Notes: generated by a model from the letters alone, not told the origin. Shown: positions 16,955 through 25,997, counted from the first letter of the stretch. The stretch: DNA of 64,000 nt from Rhodospirillales bacterium (GCA_023898805.1 CP060260.1:1798001-1862000); one strand, 5' to 3'. Program-made: numbers and translations.

Positions 16955-18642
16955 TGTGCGGCATCGGCGGGTTTATTGCGCACGCGGGGAACGCGCCGCA
17001 AAAACCGGCGCTGGCGGCGATGCGCGATGCGTTGGCCACGCGCGGGCCGGATGGAAACGGCATGGCCGTAAACGATGCGGTGGGGCTGGTCCATACCCGC
17101 CTTTCGATCATCGATCTGGCGGGCGGGGCCCAGCCGATCGCGGATTACAAGGGCCGCGTTCTGGTCTTTAACGGTGAAATCTATAACTACCGCGAATTGC
17201 GCGCGGCGCTTTCGGGCCGTTATACATTCCGCACCAATTCCGACAGCGAAACCATTCTGGCCGCCTATGACGCGCACGGCGTCGATTGCGTGCACCACCT
17301 GCGCGGCATGTACGCCTTTGCGATTTACGACCCGGGCGCAGGGCGCACGCTGCTCGCGCGCGACCCGTTCGGCATCAAGCCGCTATATCTGGCCGAAACC
17401 GCCGCGGGTATTGCCTTCGCTTCCGAACCCAAGGCGCTGGTTGCGGGCGGCTTCGCCGCGCCGGATATCGATGTCATGCGCCTGCGCGCCGTGCTGCGGC
17501 ACAATTTCATCGGCGGAACGCTCACGCCCTATCCCGCGATCGCGCGTATGCAGCCCGGCGAAAGCCGCCTGTACGAACACGGGAAACTGGTATCGTCGTC
17601 GATCCGCAGCTTTCTGGCGCTCCAGCCTGCGCGCGCGGATGACCGGGCCGAGGCACTGCTCGAACTCAACGACATTCTGTGCGATAGCGTCGATCTGCAT
17701 TGCCGTTCGGACGTGGGGTATGGCGTGTTTCTTTCGGGCGGGGTGGATTCCTCGGCGATCATGGCGGCCTTGGCGCTGCGCGGCGATGTCGCGCAGATCC
17801 GCACCTATACGGCGTATTTCGACGTGCCGGGCGCGGGCGACGAACGCGATTACGCGCGCGCCGTGCGCGAATCCGTGGGCGCGCAAGGCGTGGACGTGCT
17901 GTTCGATGCCGCCGATTTCGACGCCATGCTGCCGGCCATCGCCGCCTATATGGACGATCCGGTGACCGATTACGCGATCCTGCCGACATGGAAACTGGCC
18001 TCCGTGGCCGCGCGCGAACAAAAAGTGGTGCTTTCGGGCGAAGGCGGCGATGAACTCTTCGCGGGTTATGGCCGCTATCGTTCCCGCCCGTGGAAGGACT
18101 GGCGGCGTTGGTTTGCGCAGGACGGCGTGGATCTGCCGCGCGCATGGTCGCGCCTGCAACGCCTGCAGGCCCGCGACATCGCAGGTTACCTGCCTTGCGA
18201 CCTGCTGGTCAAACTGGACACCTGCTTGATGGCGCACGGGCTGGAGGGGCGGACGCCCTTTCTTGACGAACGCGTGGCCGAATTCGCCTTCGGCCTGCCG
18301 GATGCCCTGAAACTGCGCGGACGGGATGGAAAATACCTGCTCAGACACTGGCTTGACGGTGCCCTGCCGCAGGCCCGTGCCTTTGAACGCAAGCGCGGCT
18401 TTACCGTGCCGGTAGGCGGCTGGATCGCGGATATGGCGCGCGACCTAGCGGATTTTCTGCCCCGGCAGCCCGTTTTGCGCGAGCTGCTGACCGCCCGCGA
18501 AATGGCGGCGCTGACCGCGCGCCTGCACACGCCGGAGGGGGCCAAGGCCGCCTGGGGGCCGCTTTATCTGGCGCTTTGGCACGCAGGCAAAACCAGCGCC
18601 GCGCCCGCGCCCTCCATCCGCGAGGCGCTCGCGATAACGTAG
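16954..18642 (+). CDS. asnB: Asparagine synthase (glutamine-hydrolysing)
   Basis: AsnB makes asparagine from aspartate, ATP and glutamine. The 562-residue protein begins MCGIGGF, giving the Cys2 nucleophile of the class II glutaminase domain, followed by RGPDG, LSIIDL and FNGEIYNY. The synthetase domain holds the PP-loop VFLSGGVDSSAIMAA and LSGEGGDELFAGYGRY. Length is typical for bacterial AsnB; some relatives act in surface-polysaccharide amidation, which cannot be excluded. Start is fixed by the catalytic Cys2 and overlaps the fur stop by one base. Confidence 0.94.
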   Translation: MCGIGGFIAHAGNAPQKPALAAMRDALATRGPDGNGMAVNDAVGLVHTRLSIIDLAGGAQPIADYKGRVLVFNGEIYNYRELRAALSGRYTFRTNSDSETILAAYDAHGVDCVHHLRGMYAFAIYDPGAGRTLLARDPFGIKPLYLAETAAGIAFASEPKALVAGGFAAPDIDVMRLRAVLRHNFIGGTLTPYPAIARMQPGESRLYEHGKLVSSSIRSFLALQPARADDRAEALLELNDILCDSVDLHCRSDVGYGVFLSGGVDSSAIMAALALRGDVAQIRTYTAYFDVPGAGDERDYARAVRESVGAQGVDVLFDAADFDAMLPAIAAYMDDPVTDYAILPTWKLASVAAREQKVVLSGEGGDELFAGYGRYRSRPWKDWRRWFAQDGVDLPRAWSRLQRLQARDIAGYLPCDLLVKLDTCLMAHGLEGRTPFLDERVAEFAFGLPDALKLRGRDGKYLLRHWLDGALPQARAFERKRGFTVPVGGWIADMARDLADFLPRQPVLRELLTAREMAALTARLHTPEGAKAAWGPLYLALWHAGKTSAAPAPSIREALAIT

Positions 18643-18680
18643 TTTTCTTTTTCCAGCAAAGCCTGTAAAACCGCCACACC

Positions 18681-20246
18681 ATGACCCCGGAACAGGAAAT
18701 CGCCCGCAGGCGGACTTTCGCCATTATCGCGCACCCCGACGCGGGCAAGACGACGCTGACCGAAAAACTGCTGCTTTTCGGGGGCGCGATCCAGATGGCC
18801 GGCGCGGTCAAGGCGCGCGGCGATGCCCGCCGCGCCAAGTCCGACTGGATGAAGGTGGAGCAGGAGCGCGGCATTTCCGTCGTCTCCTCGGTGATGACGT
18901 TTGAATACGCGGATACGATCTTCAACCTGCTTGATACGCCGGGGCACGAGGATTTTTCCGAAGATACATACCGCACGCTGACCGCCGTGGATTCCGCCAT
19001 CATGGTCCTCGATGCGGCCAAGGGGATCGAAAGCCAGACCCTGAAACTGTTCGAGGTCTGCCGCCTGCGCGACATTCCGATCATCACGTTCGTCAACAAG
19101 ATGGATCGCGACACGCTGGGCCCCTTCGACCTGATCGACGACATCGAAAAGCGCCTTGCCATGGACGTGACCCCGGCCACATGGCCGATCGGCGGCGGGC
19201 GCGATTTCAAGGGCACCTACGATCTGGCGCATGATCGCCTGCAATTGTTTGAACGCGGCGGCACCGACGCGGGCGTGATGATGCAGGGCCTCGACGACCC
19301 GCGCATCGACACGCTGGTTCCCGCGCATCTGGCCGAACAGATGCGCGAGGAGGTGGAGATGGTGCGCGGCGCGTGCAAGCCCTTCGACCGTCAAAGCTAT
19401 CTCGAAGGCCACATGACCCCGGTGTTTTTTGGCTCGGCGGTCAACAATTTTGGTGTGCGCGAGCTGCTCAACGGCGTGCGCGACCTTGCGCCCACGCCGC
19501 GCGCGCAGCCGACAAGGGACCGCAGTATCGATCCGGGCGAAAAATCCGTTTCCGCCTTCGTCTTTAAAATTCAGGCGAACATGGACCCCAAGCACCGCGA
19601 CCGCATCGCCTTTGCGCGCATCGCTTCGGGCGTTTTCAAAAAGGGCATGAAGCTCAAGCACGTGCGCACCGGCAAGATACTGACCATCCATACCCCGCTG
19701 ATGTTCTTCGCCAACGAGCGCGAAACGGCGGAAACCGCGTTTCCCGGCGATATCGTGGGCCTGCCCAACCATGGCGGCCTGCGCATCGGTGATGCGTTGA
19801 CGGAAGGCGAGGAACTGGTCTTTACCGGCATCCCGTCTTTCGCGCCCGAACTGCTTCAACGCGTGCGCGCCATTGACCCGATGAAGGCCAAGCATCTGGA
19901 ATCCGCGCTCGTCCAACTGGCCGAGGAAGGCGTGGCCCGCGTCTTCAAACCCAAACTCGATTCCGGCTGGATCGTGGGCGTGGTGGGTGCGCTGCAATTT
20001 GAAATCCTCGCCGACCGCATCCGCACCGAATACAACATTCCGGTAAAGTTCGAGGACGTGGCCCTGTACACCGCGCGCTGGGTCGCGGCGGACGATGCGA
20101 AAAAGCTCAAGGAGTTTCTTGATAAAAACCAGTCGGCGCTGGCCGACGACCACGACGGCGACCCGGTCTTTCTGGCACGCAACGCGTGGCATCTGGGCGA
20201 CACGCAGGACAAATACCCCGACTTGCGCTTTACGGCGGTGAAATAG
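18681..20246 (+). CDS. prfC: Peptide chain release factor 3
   Basis: RF3 is a GTPase that removes RF1 and RF2 from the ribosome after termination. At 521 residues it has family length. G1 is HPDAGKTTL, the switch region contains EQERGISVVSSVMTF, G3 is DTPGHEDFSEDTYRTL and G4 is NKMD. The EF-G-like domains II and III follow, with family segments PVFFGSAVNNFGV and LYTARWV near the end. It stands alone between asnB and the aldehyde dehydrogenase. prfC is present only in part of the Alphaproteobacteria. Confidence 0.97.
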   Translation: MTPEQEIARRRTFAIIAHPDAGKTTLTEKLLLFGGAIQMAGAVKARGDARRAKSDWMKVEQERGISVVSSVMTFEYADTIFNLLDTPGHEDFSEDTYRTLTAVDSAIMVLDAAKGIESQTLKLFEVCRLRDIPIITFVNKMDRDTLGPFDLIDDIEKRLAMDVTPATWPIGGGRDFKGTYDLAHDRLQLFERGGTDAGVMMQGLDDPRIDTLVPAHLAEQMREEVEMVRGACKPFDRQSYLEGHMTPVFFGSAVNNFGVRELLNGVRDLAPTPRAQPTRDRSIDPGEKSVSAFVFKIQANMDPKHRDRIAFARIASGVFKKGMKLKHVRTGKILTIHTPLMFFANERETAETAFPGDIVGLPNHGGLRIGDALTEGEELVFTGIPSFAPELLQRVRAIDPMKAKHLESALVQLAEEGVARVFKPKLDSGWIVGVVGALQFEILADRIRTEYNIPVKFEDVALYTARWVAADDAKKLKEFLDKNQSALADDHDGDPVFLARNAWHLGDTQDKYPDLRFTAVK

Positions 20247-20318
20247 CCGTAAATTGCCGCTTTGACGGCGACGGCCGGAATATGCGAAAAAGACGGATAC
20301 CAGCACACGAGGTCCGCC

Positions 20319-21731
20319 ATGGCAAACCCGGTACAGAAAATCAGGAACGAAGCGACATTGGTATCGACCAACCCCGCGTGCGATTACGCGGTTCTGGGCG
20401 AGGTCGCGGTTTCCACTCCCGCCGATATCGCCGCCGCCGTGCAAAAGGCGCGCGCGGCCCAACCCGGATGGCAGGCACTGGGCGTTGATGGCCGCCTCAA
20501 GGCCATAAGCCGTCTGGTTGCGGCGATCGAGAACCATGCCGAAGACCTGATTCAGGCAACGGCGCAGGAAATGGGTATGCCCGTCAAGGGCGCGCGCGGC
20601 ACGCATGACTGGTCGATGTGGCATATGCGCTGGTATCTCGACAACGCGGCCGCGTGTCTTGCTCCGGAAACCACCTTTGAAAACGAAACCGAGCGTCACC
20701 AGACGGTGTTCGAGCCTTATGGCGTCGCGGCGGTTATCGTGCCGTGGAATTTCCCGCTTTCCAATTTCGTGATGGGGGCGTTTCAGCCGCTTTTGGCCGG
20801 GAACACCGTGGTCCTGAAAGGGTCCGAGGAAGTGCCGCTGTTTTACCGCCGCCTGAACGAGGTGATCAGGGAATCCGGCATGCCGGAGGGCGTGATCAAC
20901 ATGGTCTACGGCGCCGGAGAGGTGGGCGAGGCGCTGGTCCGTGCCGATATCGACCTGATTTGCTTTACGGGCTCCAGCGCGGTGGGCAAAAAACTTTATC
21001 GCATCGCGGCGGAAAAATTCATCCCGGCGCATCTGGAACTCGGCGGGTCCGATGCCGGTATTGTATGCGAGGATGCGGATGTTCAGGCGAATGCCGAGGC
21101 GATTTACGGCGCCAAATTCATCAATAACGGCCAGATATGCTGCGGCCTCAAACGCCTTCTGGTCCATGAAAGCCGGCTTGATGAAACCGTGGCGGCGCTG
21201 AAGGCGATTATTGAATCACAAAAACTCGGCGACCCGCTGGACGAAAATACGGATCTGGGCCCGCTTGTGGCCGAACGCCAGCAAAAACGCCTGATCGAAC
21301 AGGTCGCGGACGCGCGCGCCAAGGGCGCGGTCTGCGTGACCGGCGGCGCGGTGCCCGAAAACCTGAAAGGCGCTTACTATGCGCCAACCTTGTTGACCAA
21401 CGTCACGCCAGATATGCGCGTATGGTGCGAGGAGGTCTTCGGCCCCGTCCTGCCTATCCGGACCTTCAAGACGGATAACGATGCGATTGCCATGGCCAAC
21501 GACACGCCCTACGGCCTGTCGGGTTACGTGTTCACGAAAGACGAAGGCCGCGCACAAAAAATCGCCGCCGCCCTGCGCGCAGGCAGCATATCGCATAACG
21601 GCGTCGATTATTCCGGGCCGTATAACGCCTTTGGCGGCTACAAGGATTCCGGCCTCAAACGCACCGGCGGCAAACAGGGTTTCCGCGACGCCTGTCAGGT
21701 TAAGACGCTCAGCATCCGGAAGACCTCATGA
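20319..21731 (+). CDS. NAD(P)-dependent aldehyde dehydrogenase, succinate-semialdehyde dehydrogenase-like
   Basis: The 470-residue enzyme is a class 3 aldehyde dehydrogenase: VPWNFPLSNFV, FTGSSAVGKKL (cofactor loop), the base Glu in HLELGGSDAG, and the catalytic Cys in FINNGQICCGLKR, where two cysteines are adjacent. EEVFGPVLPI and the C-terminal NAFGGYKDSGLKR complete the fold. The GGSDAG motif and length resemble Sad/YneI succinate-semialdehyde dehydrogenases; the substrate is inferred only. ATG 20319 is chosen for GAGG seven bases upstream. Its TGA overlaps the start of a 59-codon ORF (ATGA). Confidence 0.9.
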   Translation: MANPVQKIRNEATLVSTNPACDYAVLGEVAVSTPADIAAAVQKARAAQPGWQALGVDGRLKAISRLVAAIENHAEDLIQATAQEMGMPVKGARGTHDWSMWHMRWYLDNAAACLAPETTFENETERHQTVFEPYGVAAVIVPWNFPLSNFVMGAFQPLLAGNTVVLKGSEEVPLFYRRLNEVIRESGMPEGVINMVYGAGEVGEALVRADIDLICFTGSSAVGKKLYRIAAEKFIPAHLELGGSDAGIVCEDADVQANAEAIYGAKFINNGQICCGLKRLLVHESRLDETVAALKAIIESQKLGDPLDENTDLGPLVAERQQKRLIEQVADARAKGAVCVTGGAVPENLKGAYYAPTLLTNVTPDMRVWCEEVFGPVLPIRTFKTDNDAIAMANDTPYGLSGYVFTKDEGRAQKIAAALRAGSISHNGVDYSGPYNAFGGYKDSGLKRTGGKQGFRDACQVKTLSIRKTS

Positions 21732-21907
21732 CCGCAGGGAAAAAGCGCGACAAGGGGAACAGGCGCACCGCTGGGGCGGTGACACGGATTATGACCGAGG
21801 CGTCCGCCGCGCCGCTGAAACTTTCCCCGCCTGATTTTTCCGGTGACGGATCGTCGCTTCAGGGCAAAATCCTCGCCGCGCTGACCCGCGGCAAGGGACC
21901 GGCGTAA
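21728..21907 (+). CDS. Small basic protein of unknown function coupled to the aldehyde dehydrogenase
   Basis: A 59-codon frame starts at ATG 21728 inside the ATGA overlap with the aldehyde dehydrogenase stop and ends 11 bp before the Mur ligase start. The product begins MTAGKKRDKGNRRTAG, is basic at the N-terminus, has a middle PLKLSPPDFS segment and ends with a short helix LQGKILAALTRGKG. No family recognised. The tight packing on both sides is the main support. It may be a lineage-specific small protein or non-coding linker. Confidence 0.5.
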   Translation: MTAGKKRDKGNRRTAGAVTRIMTEASAAPLKLSPPDFSGDGSSLQGKILAALTRGKGPA

Positions 21908-21918
21908 GCGGACGTGAT

Positions 21919-23280
21919 ATGACGGCGACGGGCAATAAAAAACACTACTTCCTTTCCGGCATCGGCGGATCGGGCATGATGCCGCTGGCCTATATCCTTA
22001 AAGGGCGCGGGCACCGCGTGTCCGGTTCGGACCGCGGGCGGGATCAGGGCCGTAGCCCGGAAAAATTCGCGCGGCTGGAGGTGGACGGATTCGCGTTGCA
22101 CCCGCAGGACGGGTCCGGTGTGCATGATATCGACGCGCTGGTGGTATCGGCGGCGGTCGAGGATACGGTGCCCGATGTAAAGGCCGCGCGCGACGCGGGC
22201 GTTTCAATCCTCAAACGCGCCGAACTTCTGGCCGAAATTTTCAACGCCTTTCCCCGCCGCATCGCGGTGGGCGGCACGTCCGGCAAGACCACAACCACGG
22301 GCATGATCGCGTATATCCTCAAGGAAGCGGGGCTGGACCCGACGGTGATGTGCGGCGGCGTGATGAAGAATTACGGGGTTACCGCGCTGGCCGGAAAGGG
22401 CGATGTCTTCGTCACCGAATGCGACGAAAGTGACGGGTCGATTGCGCTCTACGATCCCGATGTCGCGGTGCTGACCAATATCTCGGTCGATCACAAGGGA
22501 TTGGATGAGCTGCGCGCCCTGTTCTCCCACTTCGTCGCGCGTGCGCGCGTGCCGGTCGTCAATGCCGACAACGCCGAAAGCGCGCGGCTGATCGGCCCCG
22601 GCGCACGAAGCTTCAGCCTGCACGATTCCGGGCGCGATTACGCCACGACGCATGTCTATCATCTGGAGGAGGGGACCGCCGCCGTGGTCAACGGCGTCGC
22701 GCTCTCGCTCGATCTGCCGGGCGAACACAACCTTTCCAACGCGCTGGCCGCGATCGCGGCGGCCGAGGCATATGGCATCGGCGTCGAGAAATCCTGCGAT
22801 ATTCTGGCCCGGTTTCAGGGCATCAAGCGCCGCATGGAATGGGTGGGCGAGGCAGGGGGCGTTGCGGTCATCGACGACTTCGCCCACAACCCCGACAAGA
22901 TCGCGGCCACGCTGTCCACCCTGCGCCGCCATCCGGGGCGGCTTCTGGTGATCTTCCAGATGCACGGCTATGGACCGTTGAAACTGATGTGGCGCGAACT
23001 GGCCGAAACGTTCCGCACCCATACGGACGAACACGACTGCATCTATATGCCAGACCCGCTTTATCTGGGCGGCACCGCCGACCGCGCCATCGGCACGAAA
23101 CAGGTTTGCGAAGCCATCGGTCCGCGCGCGCACTGGTGTGAAACGCGTGATGCCTGCGGCCTTTCAGCGCTGCTTGAGGCACAACCCGGCGACCGCATCG
23201 TCGTCATGGGCGCGCGCGACGACACGCTTTCAGACTTCGCATCCGGCCTGCTGGAAAGCCTGAAGAAAAAGGCCGCCTGA
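21919..23280 (+). CDS. MurC/Mpl-like Mur ligase family protein
   Basis: The 453-residue protein has the Mur ligase architecture: N-terminal Rossmann domain with HYFLSGIGGSGMMPLAYILKGRG (MurC/Mpl style), ATP-binding GGTSGKTTTTGM, ECDESDGS, TNISVDHKG, and the C-terminal domain with IDDFAHNPDKIAATL in place of the MurC DDYGHHPTEI. It lies outside any division/cell wall cluster, so it is unlikely to be the housekeeping MurC; a peptide ligase for muropeptide recycling (Mpl-like) or a relative with another substrate is more likely. It ends the plus-strand run begun by the aldehyde dehydrogenase. Confidence 0.8.
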   Translation: MTATGNKKHYFLSGIGGSGMMPLAYILKGRGHRVSGSDRGRDQGRSPEKFARLEVDGFALHPQDGSGVHDIDALVVSAAVEDTVPDVKAARDAGVSILKRAELLAEIFNAFPRRIAVGGTSGKTTTTGMIAYILKEAGLDPTVMCGGVMKNYGVTALAGKGDVFVTECDESDGSIALYDPDVAVLTNISVDHKGLDELRALFSHFVARARVPVVNADNAESARLIGPGARSFSLHDSGRDYATTHVYHLEEGTAAVVNGVALSLDLPGEHNLSNALAAIAAAEAYGIGVEKSCDILARFQGIKRRMEWVGEAGGVAVIDDFAHNPDKIAATLSTLRRHPGRLLVIFQMHGYGPLKLMWRELAETFRTHTDEHDCIYMPDPLYLGGTADRAIGTKQVCEAIGPRAHWCETRDACGLSALLEAQPGDRIVVMGARDDTLSDFASGLLESLKKKAA

Positions 23281-23293
23281 TCTCTTTGCCTTT

Positions 23294-23370
23294 ACGCGGC
23301 CATTGCGAGCGCGCAAGCGCGAAGCAATCCACAAAGGTGGCTGGGGGGCACGCGGCATGGATTGCCGCGT
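23294..23370. repeat. Palindromic interspersed repeat (GCAATCCA...TGGATTGC)
   Basis: Nested inverted repeats: outer ACGCGGC (23294-23300) with GCCGCGT (23364-23370), inner GCAATCCA (23324-23331) with TGGATTGC (23358-23365), plus GCGCGCAAGCGCG in the arm. Elements with CATTGCGAGCG...GAAGCAATCC words are scattered in many proteobacterial genomes. It lies in the convergent spacer between the Mur ligase and the chemoreceptor gene and could act as a transcript 3' end structure. Confidence 0.7.
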
Positions 23371-23432
23371 TGGACTTTGTCCTACTCTCATGACGGAGCG
23401 AAAATTGGATGACTGGATGCCAGCCTATCCCA

Positions 23433-24740
23433 TCAACCCACGCGCTTGAGGTCCGCGACAAACCCAGCCATGTCGTGCATCAGGCGCTCGACACGCCCGA
23501 CGATGCTGCCTGACAAATGCTCGTTGACCTTTATCACGCCGCCCACCGCGTCGTCGGATTTAACCGCTTCCTCGTTGATCAGGCGCAGATCGTCGGCCAT
23601 TGACGCCGTGCCCTCGTACGCGCGCTGCGCGCCGGTGGCGATTTCCTTGGATGCGGCGGTTTGCTCCTCGACTGCGGCGGCGACCAGTGTCGCGGACTCG
23701 CTGATGCTTTTGATGTCGGCCTCGATCCCTGCGAAAGAATTCGCTGCGTTGCCGGATATGGTTTGGATGTGTTCGATTTGGCCGCGGATGGTTTCGGTCG
23801 CTTCCGCCGTTTGCGCGGCCAGCGCCTTGACCTCGTTCGCGACGACGGCGAAACCCTTGCCCGCTTCGCCCGCGCGCGCGGATTCGATGGTGGCGTTGAG
23901 CGCAAGAAGATTGGTCTGCCCGGCGACCTCGTCGATCAGGGCGACGATCTGTCCGACCTGACGCGCGGTTTCGACCAGCGTATCGATGATCGCGCGGGTT
24001 TCGCCCGCCTGCGCCACGGCCTTTTCGCTTAAATCAGACGTGCGCACGATCTGGCGGCTGATTTCCTGGATCGATGCGCTCATTTCCTCCGCCGCGGCGG
24101 AAATCATCTGCACGCTGGCGCAAGCCATGCCCGACTTCTCGACCGCGTGGTCGGAATTGGAACGCGTCGCCTGCACTGTCGATTTCATTGTGGTCGAGGA
24201 CGACGACAGGTCGCCGACCGATCCGCCAATTTCATTGACCACGTTTTTCAGTGTGGAATCGACCGAATCCGCGACACTGACGGCGCGATTCATTTTCGCG
24301 GCGGTTTGCTCGACCGCCGTGTTGATGGTCTGGCTGGTGTTGAGAAGGATGCCCAGCATCCCGTCCGGTTTGATCTTGCGGAAATACTGGTTGCGGCTGA
24401 CGTAATCCAGAACCGCGCCGGCTTCGCGCACGAATGCGTCCATCCGGTCGACCATATTGTTGATTTCCCACATCAATGCGCCGACTTCGCCGCCATTGGT
24501 GATGTTGGTGATCCGCGTGTCGAACAGCCCTTTTTCCAGCTTGTGGCACGCCTCGGCGGCGCGGGCGATGTCGTGCTGCGTGCGCAGGATGAAATAGGCG
24601 GCCCCGCCCAGCGCGGCGAGGGCCAGAACCCCACCCGCAAGCGCGGCGGGACCGTGCAGCGCGGTGCAGGAAACGAGCGCGACGACTGCCGCCCCGGCCT
24701 GAAGGCCAAGCGCCTTAGAGAGAGAAGACAAATTCGTCAT
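23433..24740 (-). CDS. Methyl-accepting chemotaxis protein (signalling half of a split Aer-like receptor)
   Basis: The 435-residue protein has two hydrophobic segments near the N-terminus (about residues 13-52) with almost no periplasmic loop, then a long coiled-coil signalling domain. The conserved hairpin tip is EVAGQTNLLALNATIESARAGEAGKGFAVVANEVKALA. Such a short membrane anchor without a sensor domain is typical of Aer-type receptors. The sensor is likely supplied by the PAS protein encoded immediately upstream, whose gene overlaps this one by 26 bp. No che genes are in the window. Confidence 0.92.
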   Translation of the reverse strand: MTNLSSLSKALGLQAGAAVVALVSCTALHGPAALAGGVLALAALGGAAYFILRTQHDIARAAEACHKLEKGLFDTRITNITNGGEVGALMWEINNMVDRMDAFVREAGAVLDYVSRNQYFRKIKPDGMLGILLNTSQTINTAVEQTAAKMNRAVSVADSVDSTLKNVVNEIGGSVGDLSSSSTTMKSTVQATRSNSDHAVEKSGMACASVQMISAAAEEMSASIQEISRQIVRTSDLSEKAVAQAGETRAIIDTLVETARQVGQIVALIDEVAGQTNLLALNATIESARAGEAGKGFAVVANEVKALAAQTAEATETIRGQIEHIQTISGNAANSFAGIEADIKSISESATLVAAAVEEQTAASKEIATGAQRAYEGTASMADDLRLINEEAVKSDDAVGGVIKVNEHLSGSIVGRVERLMHDMAGFVADLKRVG

Positions 24741-25251
24741 ACGCGATCCCCTTGCTTTTCAGGATGTTCAACAGCATGGCGGTGGAATGGGCCATGCCGT
24801 CCTTGGCGTTGGCGTGGCGGGTTTCCTCGGCCAGCAGGGTTTGGTAAAGCGGTGCGATGATCTCGCTCACGATGCGCTTGTCGGGGACCCGGCGGCTGGA
24901 ATGATAGCCGGTGATGTTCCCGGTGCCGTCGAAAGTGGGGGTGGCGTGGGCGAGGACCCAGTAATGGTCGCCATTGGCCGAACGGTTGACGACATAGGCG
25001 AAGATTTCGCGTTTCGCTTCCAGCGTGTCCCACAAAAGCTTGAACACGCAGCGCGGCATTTCCGGGTGGCGGATGATGCTATGCGGTGCGCCCAGCAATT
25101 CCTTTTCGCCCATATCCGCCAGTTTCATGAACAGCGGATTGGCATAGGTAATTCGGCCCTTCAGGTCGGTCTTGCTGACAATAATCTCGTCATTGTTGAA
25201 AAAGCGTTCGTGACGCGTAAGATAAGTTGAGGATATGGACGCCTTTGTCAT
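24715..25251 (-). CDS. Aer-type PAS domain protein
   Basis: The 178-residue cytoplasmic protein carries one PAS domain (residues 20-130) close to the Aer flavin-binding type: EIIVSKTDLKGRITYANPLF, GAPHSIIRHPEMPRCVFKLLW, and NRSANGDHYWVLAHATPTFD. In Aer this domain binds FAD and reports redox or oxygen status to a fused receptor; here the receptor is a separate, overlapping gene downstream. ATG 25251 has AGGA about seven bases upstream. A FNR-type box and a -10 element upstream suggest control by oxygen. Confidence 0.9.
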   Translation of the reverse strand: MTKASISSTYLTRHERFFNNDEIIVSKTDLKGRITYANPLFMKLADMGEKELLGAPHSIIRHPEMPRCVFKLLWDTLEAKREIFAYVVNRSANGDHYWVLAHATPTFDGTGNITGYHSSRRVPDKRIVSEIIAPLYQTLLAEETRHANAKDGMAHSTAMLLNILKSKGIAYDEFVFSL

Positions 25252-25301
25252 TGATTATCCTATCTTATTTCCTTAATTGCGACAGTCTGCCGCACCCAAC
25301 C

Positions 25302-25344
25302 ATGATACAGGATAAGGATGCGCTGTCGCTTGACTTTAGTCAAG
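25302..25344 (-). promoter_or_regulatory. FNR/FixK-type box with class II promoter geometry for the Aer-like pair
   Basis: CTTGACTTTAGTCAAG (25329-25344) is a perfect 16-bp palindrome of the form TTGAC-N4-GTCAA, matching the FNR/FixK/FnrL consensus TTGA-N6-TCAA. On the minus strand a TATCAT hexamer occupies 25307-25302. If that is the -10 box, the start point is about 25295 and the box is centred at -41.5, the exact class II activator position. The start codon of the PAS gene is at 25251. Confidence 0.6.
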
Positions 25345-25515
25345 ATAATGTCGTGTTCGTGTTAGCGGTTTTTATGCCATTTCAATAAGTTATGTATATT
25401 TCGTCTGTTTTGCTATCGGGGTAATCGCCGGCACGCCGGAAATTAGCGGCATAAAGTCGTTTTTTGCCGTACGGGCCATCAAGCTGCGAACCATTCTCAC
25501 TTAAAAATCAGGTAT

Positions 25516-25544
25516 TTGCCATGTCGGTCAGGCGCTGTTATATA
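25516..25544 (+). promoter_or_regulatory. Predicted sigma70-type promoter of the suf operon
   Basis: TTGCCA (25516-25521), a 17-bp spacer and TATATA (25539-25544) make a strong housekeeping-type promoter 38 bp before the start codon of the Rrf2 regulator. The regulator probably binds around it, as IscR and SufR do. I could not identify a definite operator. Confidence 0.6.
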
Positions 25545-25581
25545 AACCGCACTGAATTCGTCCTGATTTAAGGCCTTGCTG

Positions 25582-25997
25582 ATGATCAAGCTTTCGCGCA
25601 TGAGCGACTACGCCGTGGTGGTGCTGGAGATGCTCTCCCGCAACAGCGGCGCGCCGTTGTCCGCGCCGCAGATCGCGGAAGGCGCGGGCCTGCCCGAACC
25701 GACGGTGGCCAAGGTCCTGAAACAGATGGCGACGGGTGGCCTTGTCACCTCGGTGCGCGGGGTCAATGGCGGCTATGCCATTGCCCGTCCGGCGGGGGAG
25801 ATCAGCGTCTTCGACATCGTTTCGGCGATCGAGGGGCGCCTGAGCCTGACCGCCTGCGTCGAAGGTCACGACGAACCCTGCGCGCTGGAAGGCGCCTGCG
25901 CGATGACCGGGCGCTGGAATCCCGTCAACGCGGCGGTGCGTGGCGCGTTTGAAAGCATCACGCTGGCCGACATGGTCTCCAAAAAGGCGGTGGCGTG

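Larger units (their letters stand above)
25252..25581. other. Divergent regulatory region between the Aer-like pair and the suf operon
   Basis: This 330-bp gene-free stretch is clearly richer in A and T than its surroundings. It holds the FNR-type box and promoter for the minus-strand PAS gene at its left side and the sigma70-type suf promoter at its right side. Between them (about 25350-25510) I see A/T-rich sequence and the short inverted pair GCCGGC-ACGCCGGA near 25430 but no gene, RNA or further clear operator. Confidence 0.6.

Noticed and set aside
25329..25344. The FNR-type box as regulator of the suf operon
   Set aside because: It lies about 200 bp upstream of the suf -10 box, far from class I or II positions, while it fits the minus-strand promoter exactly.
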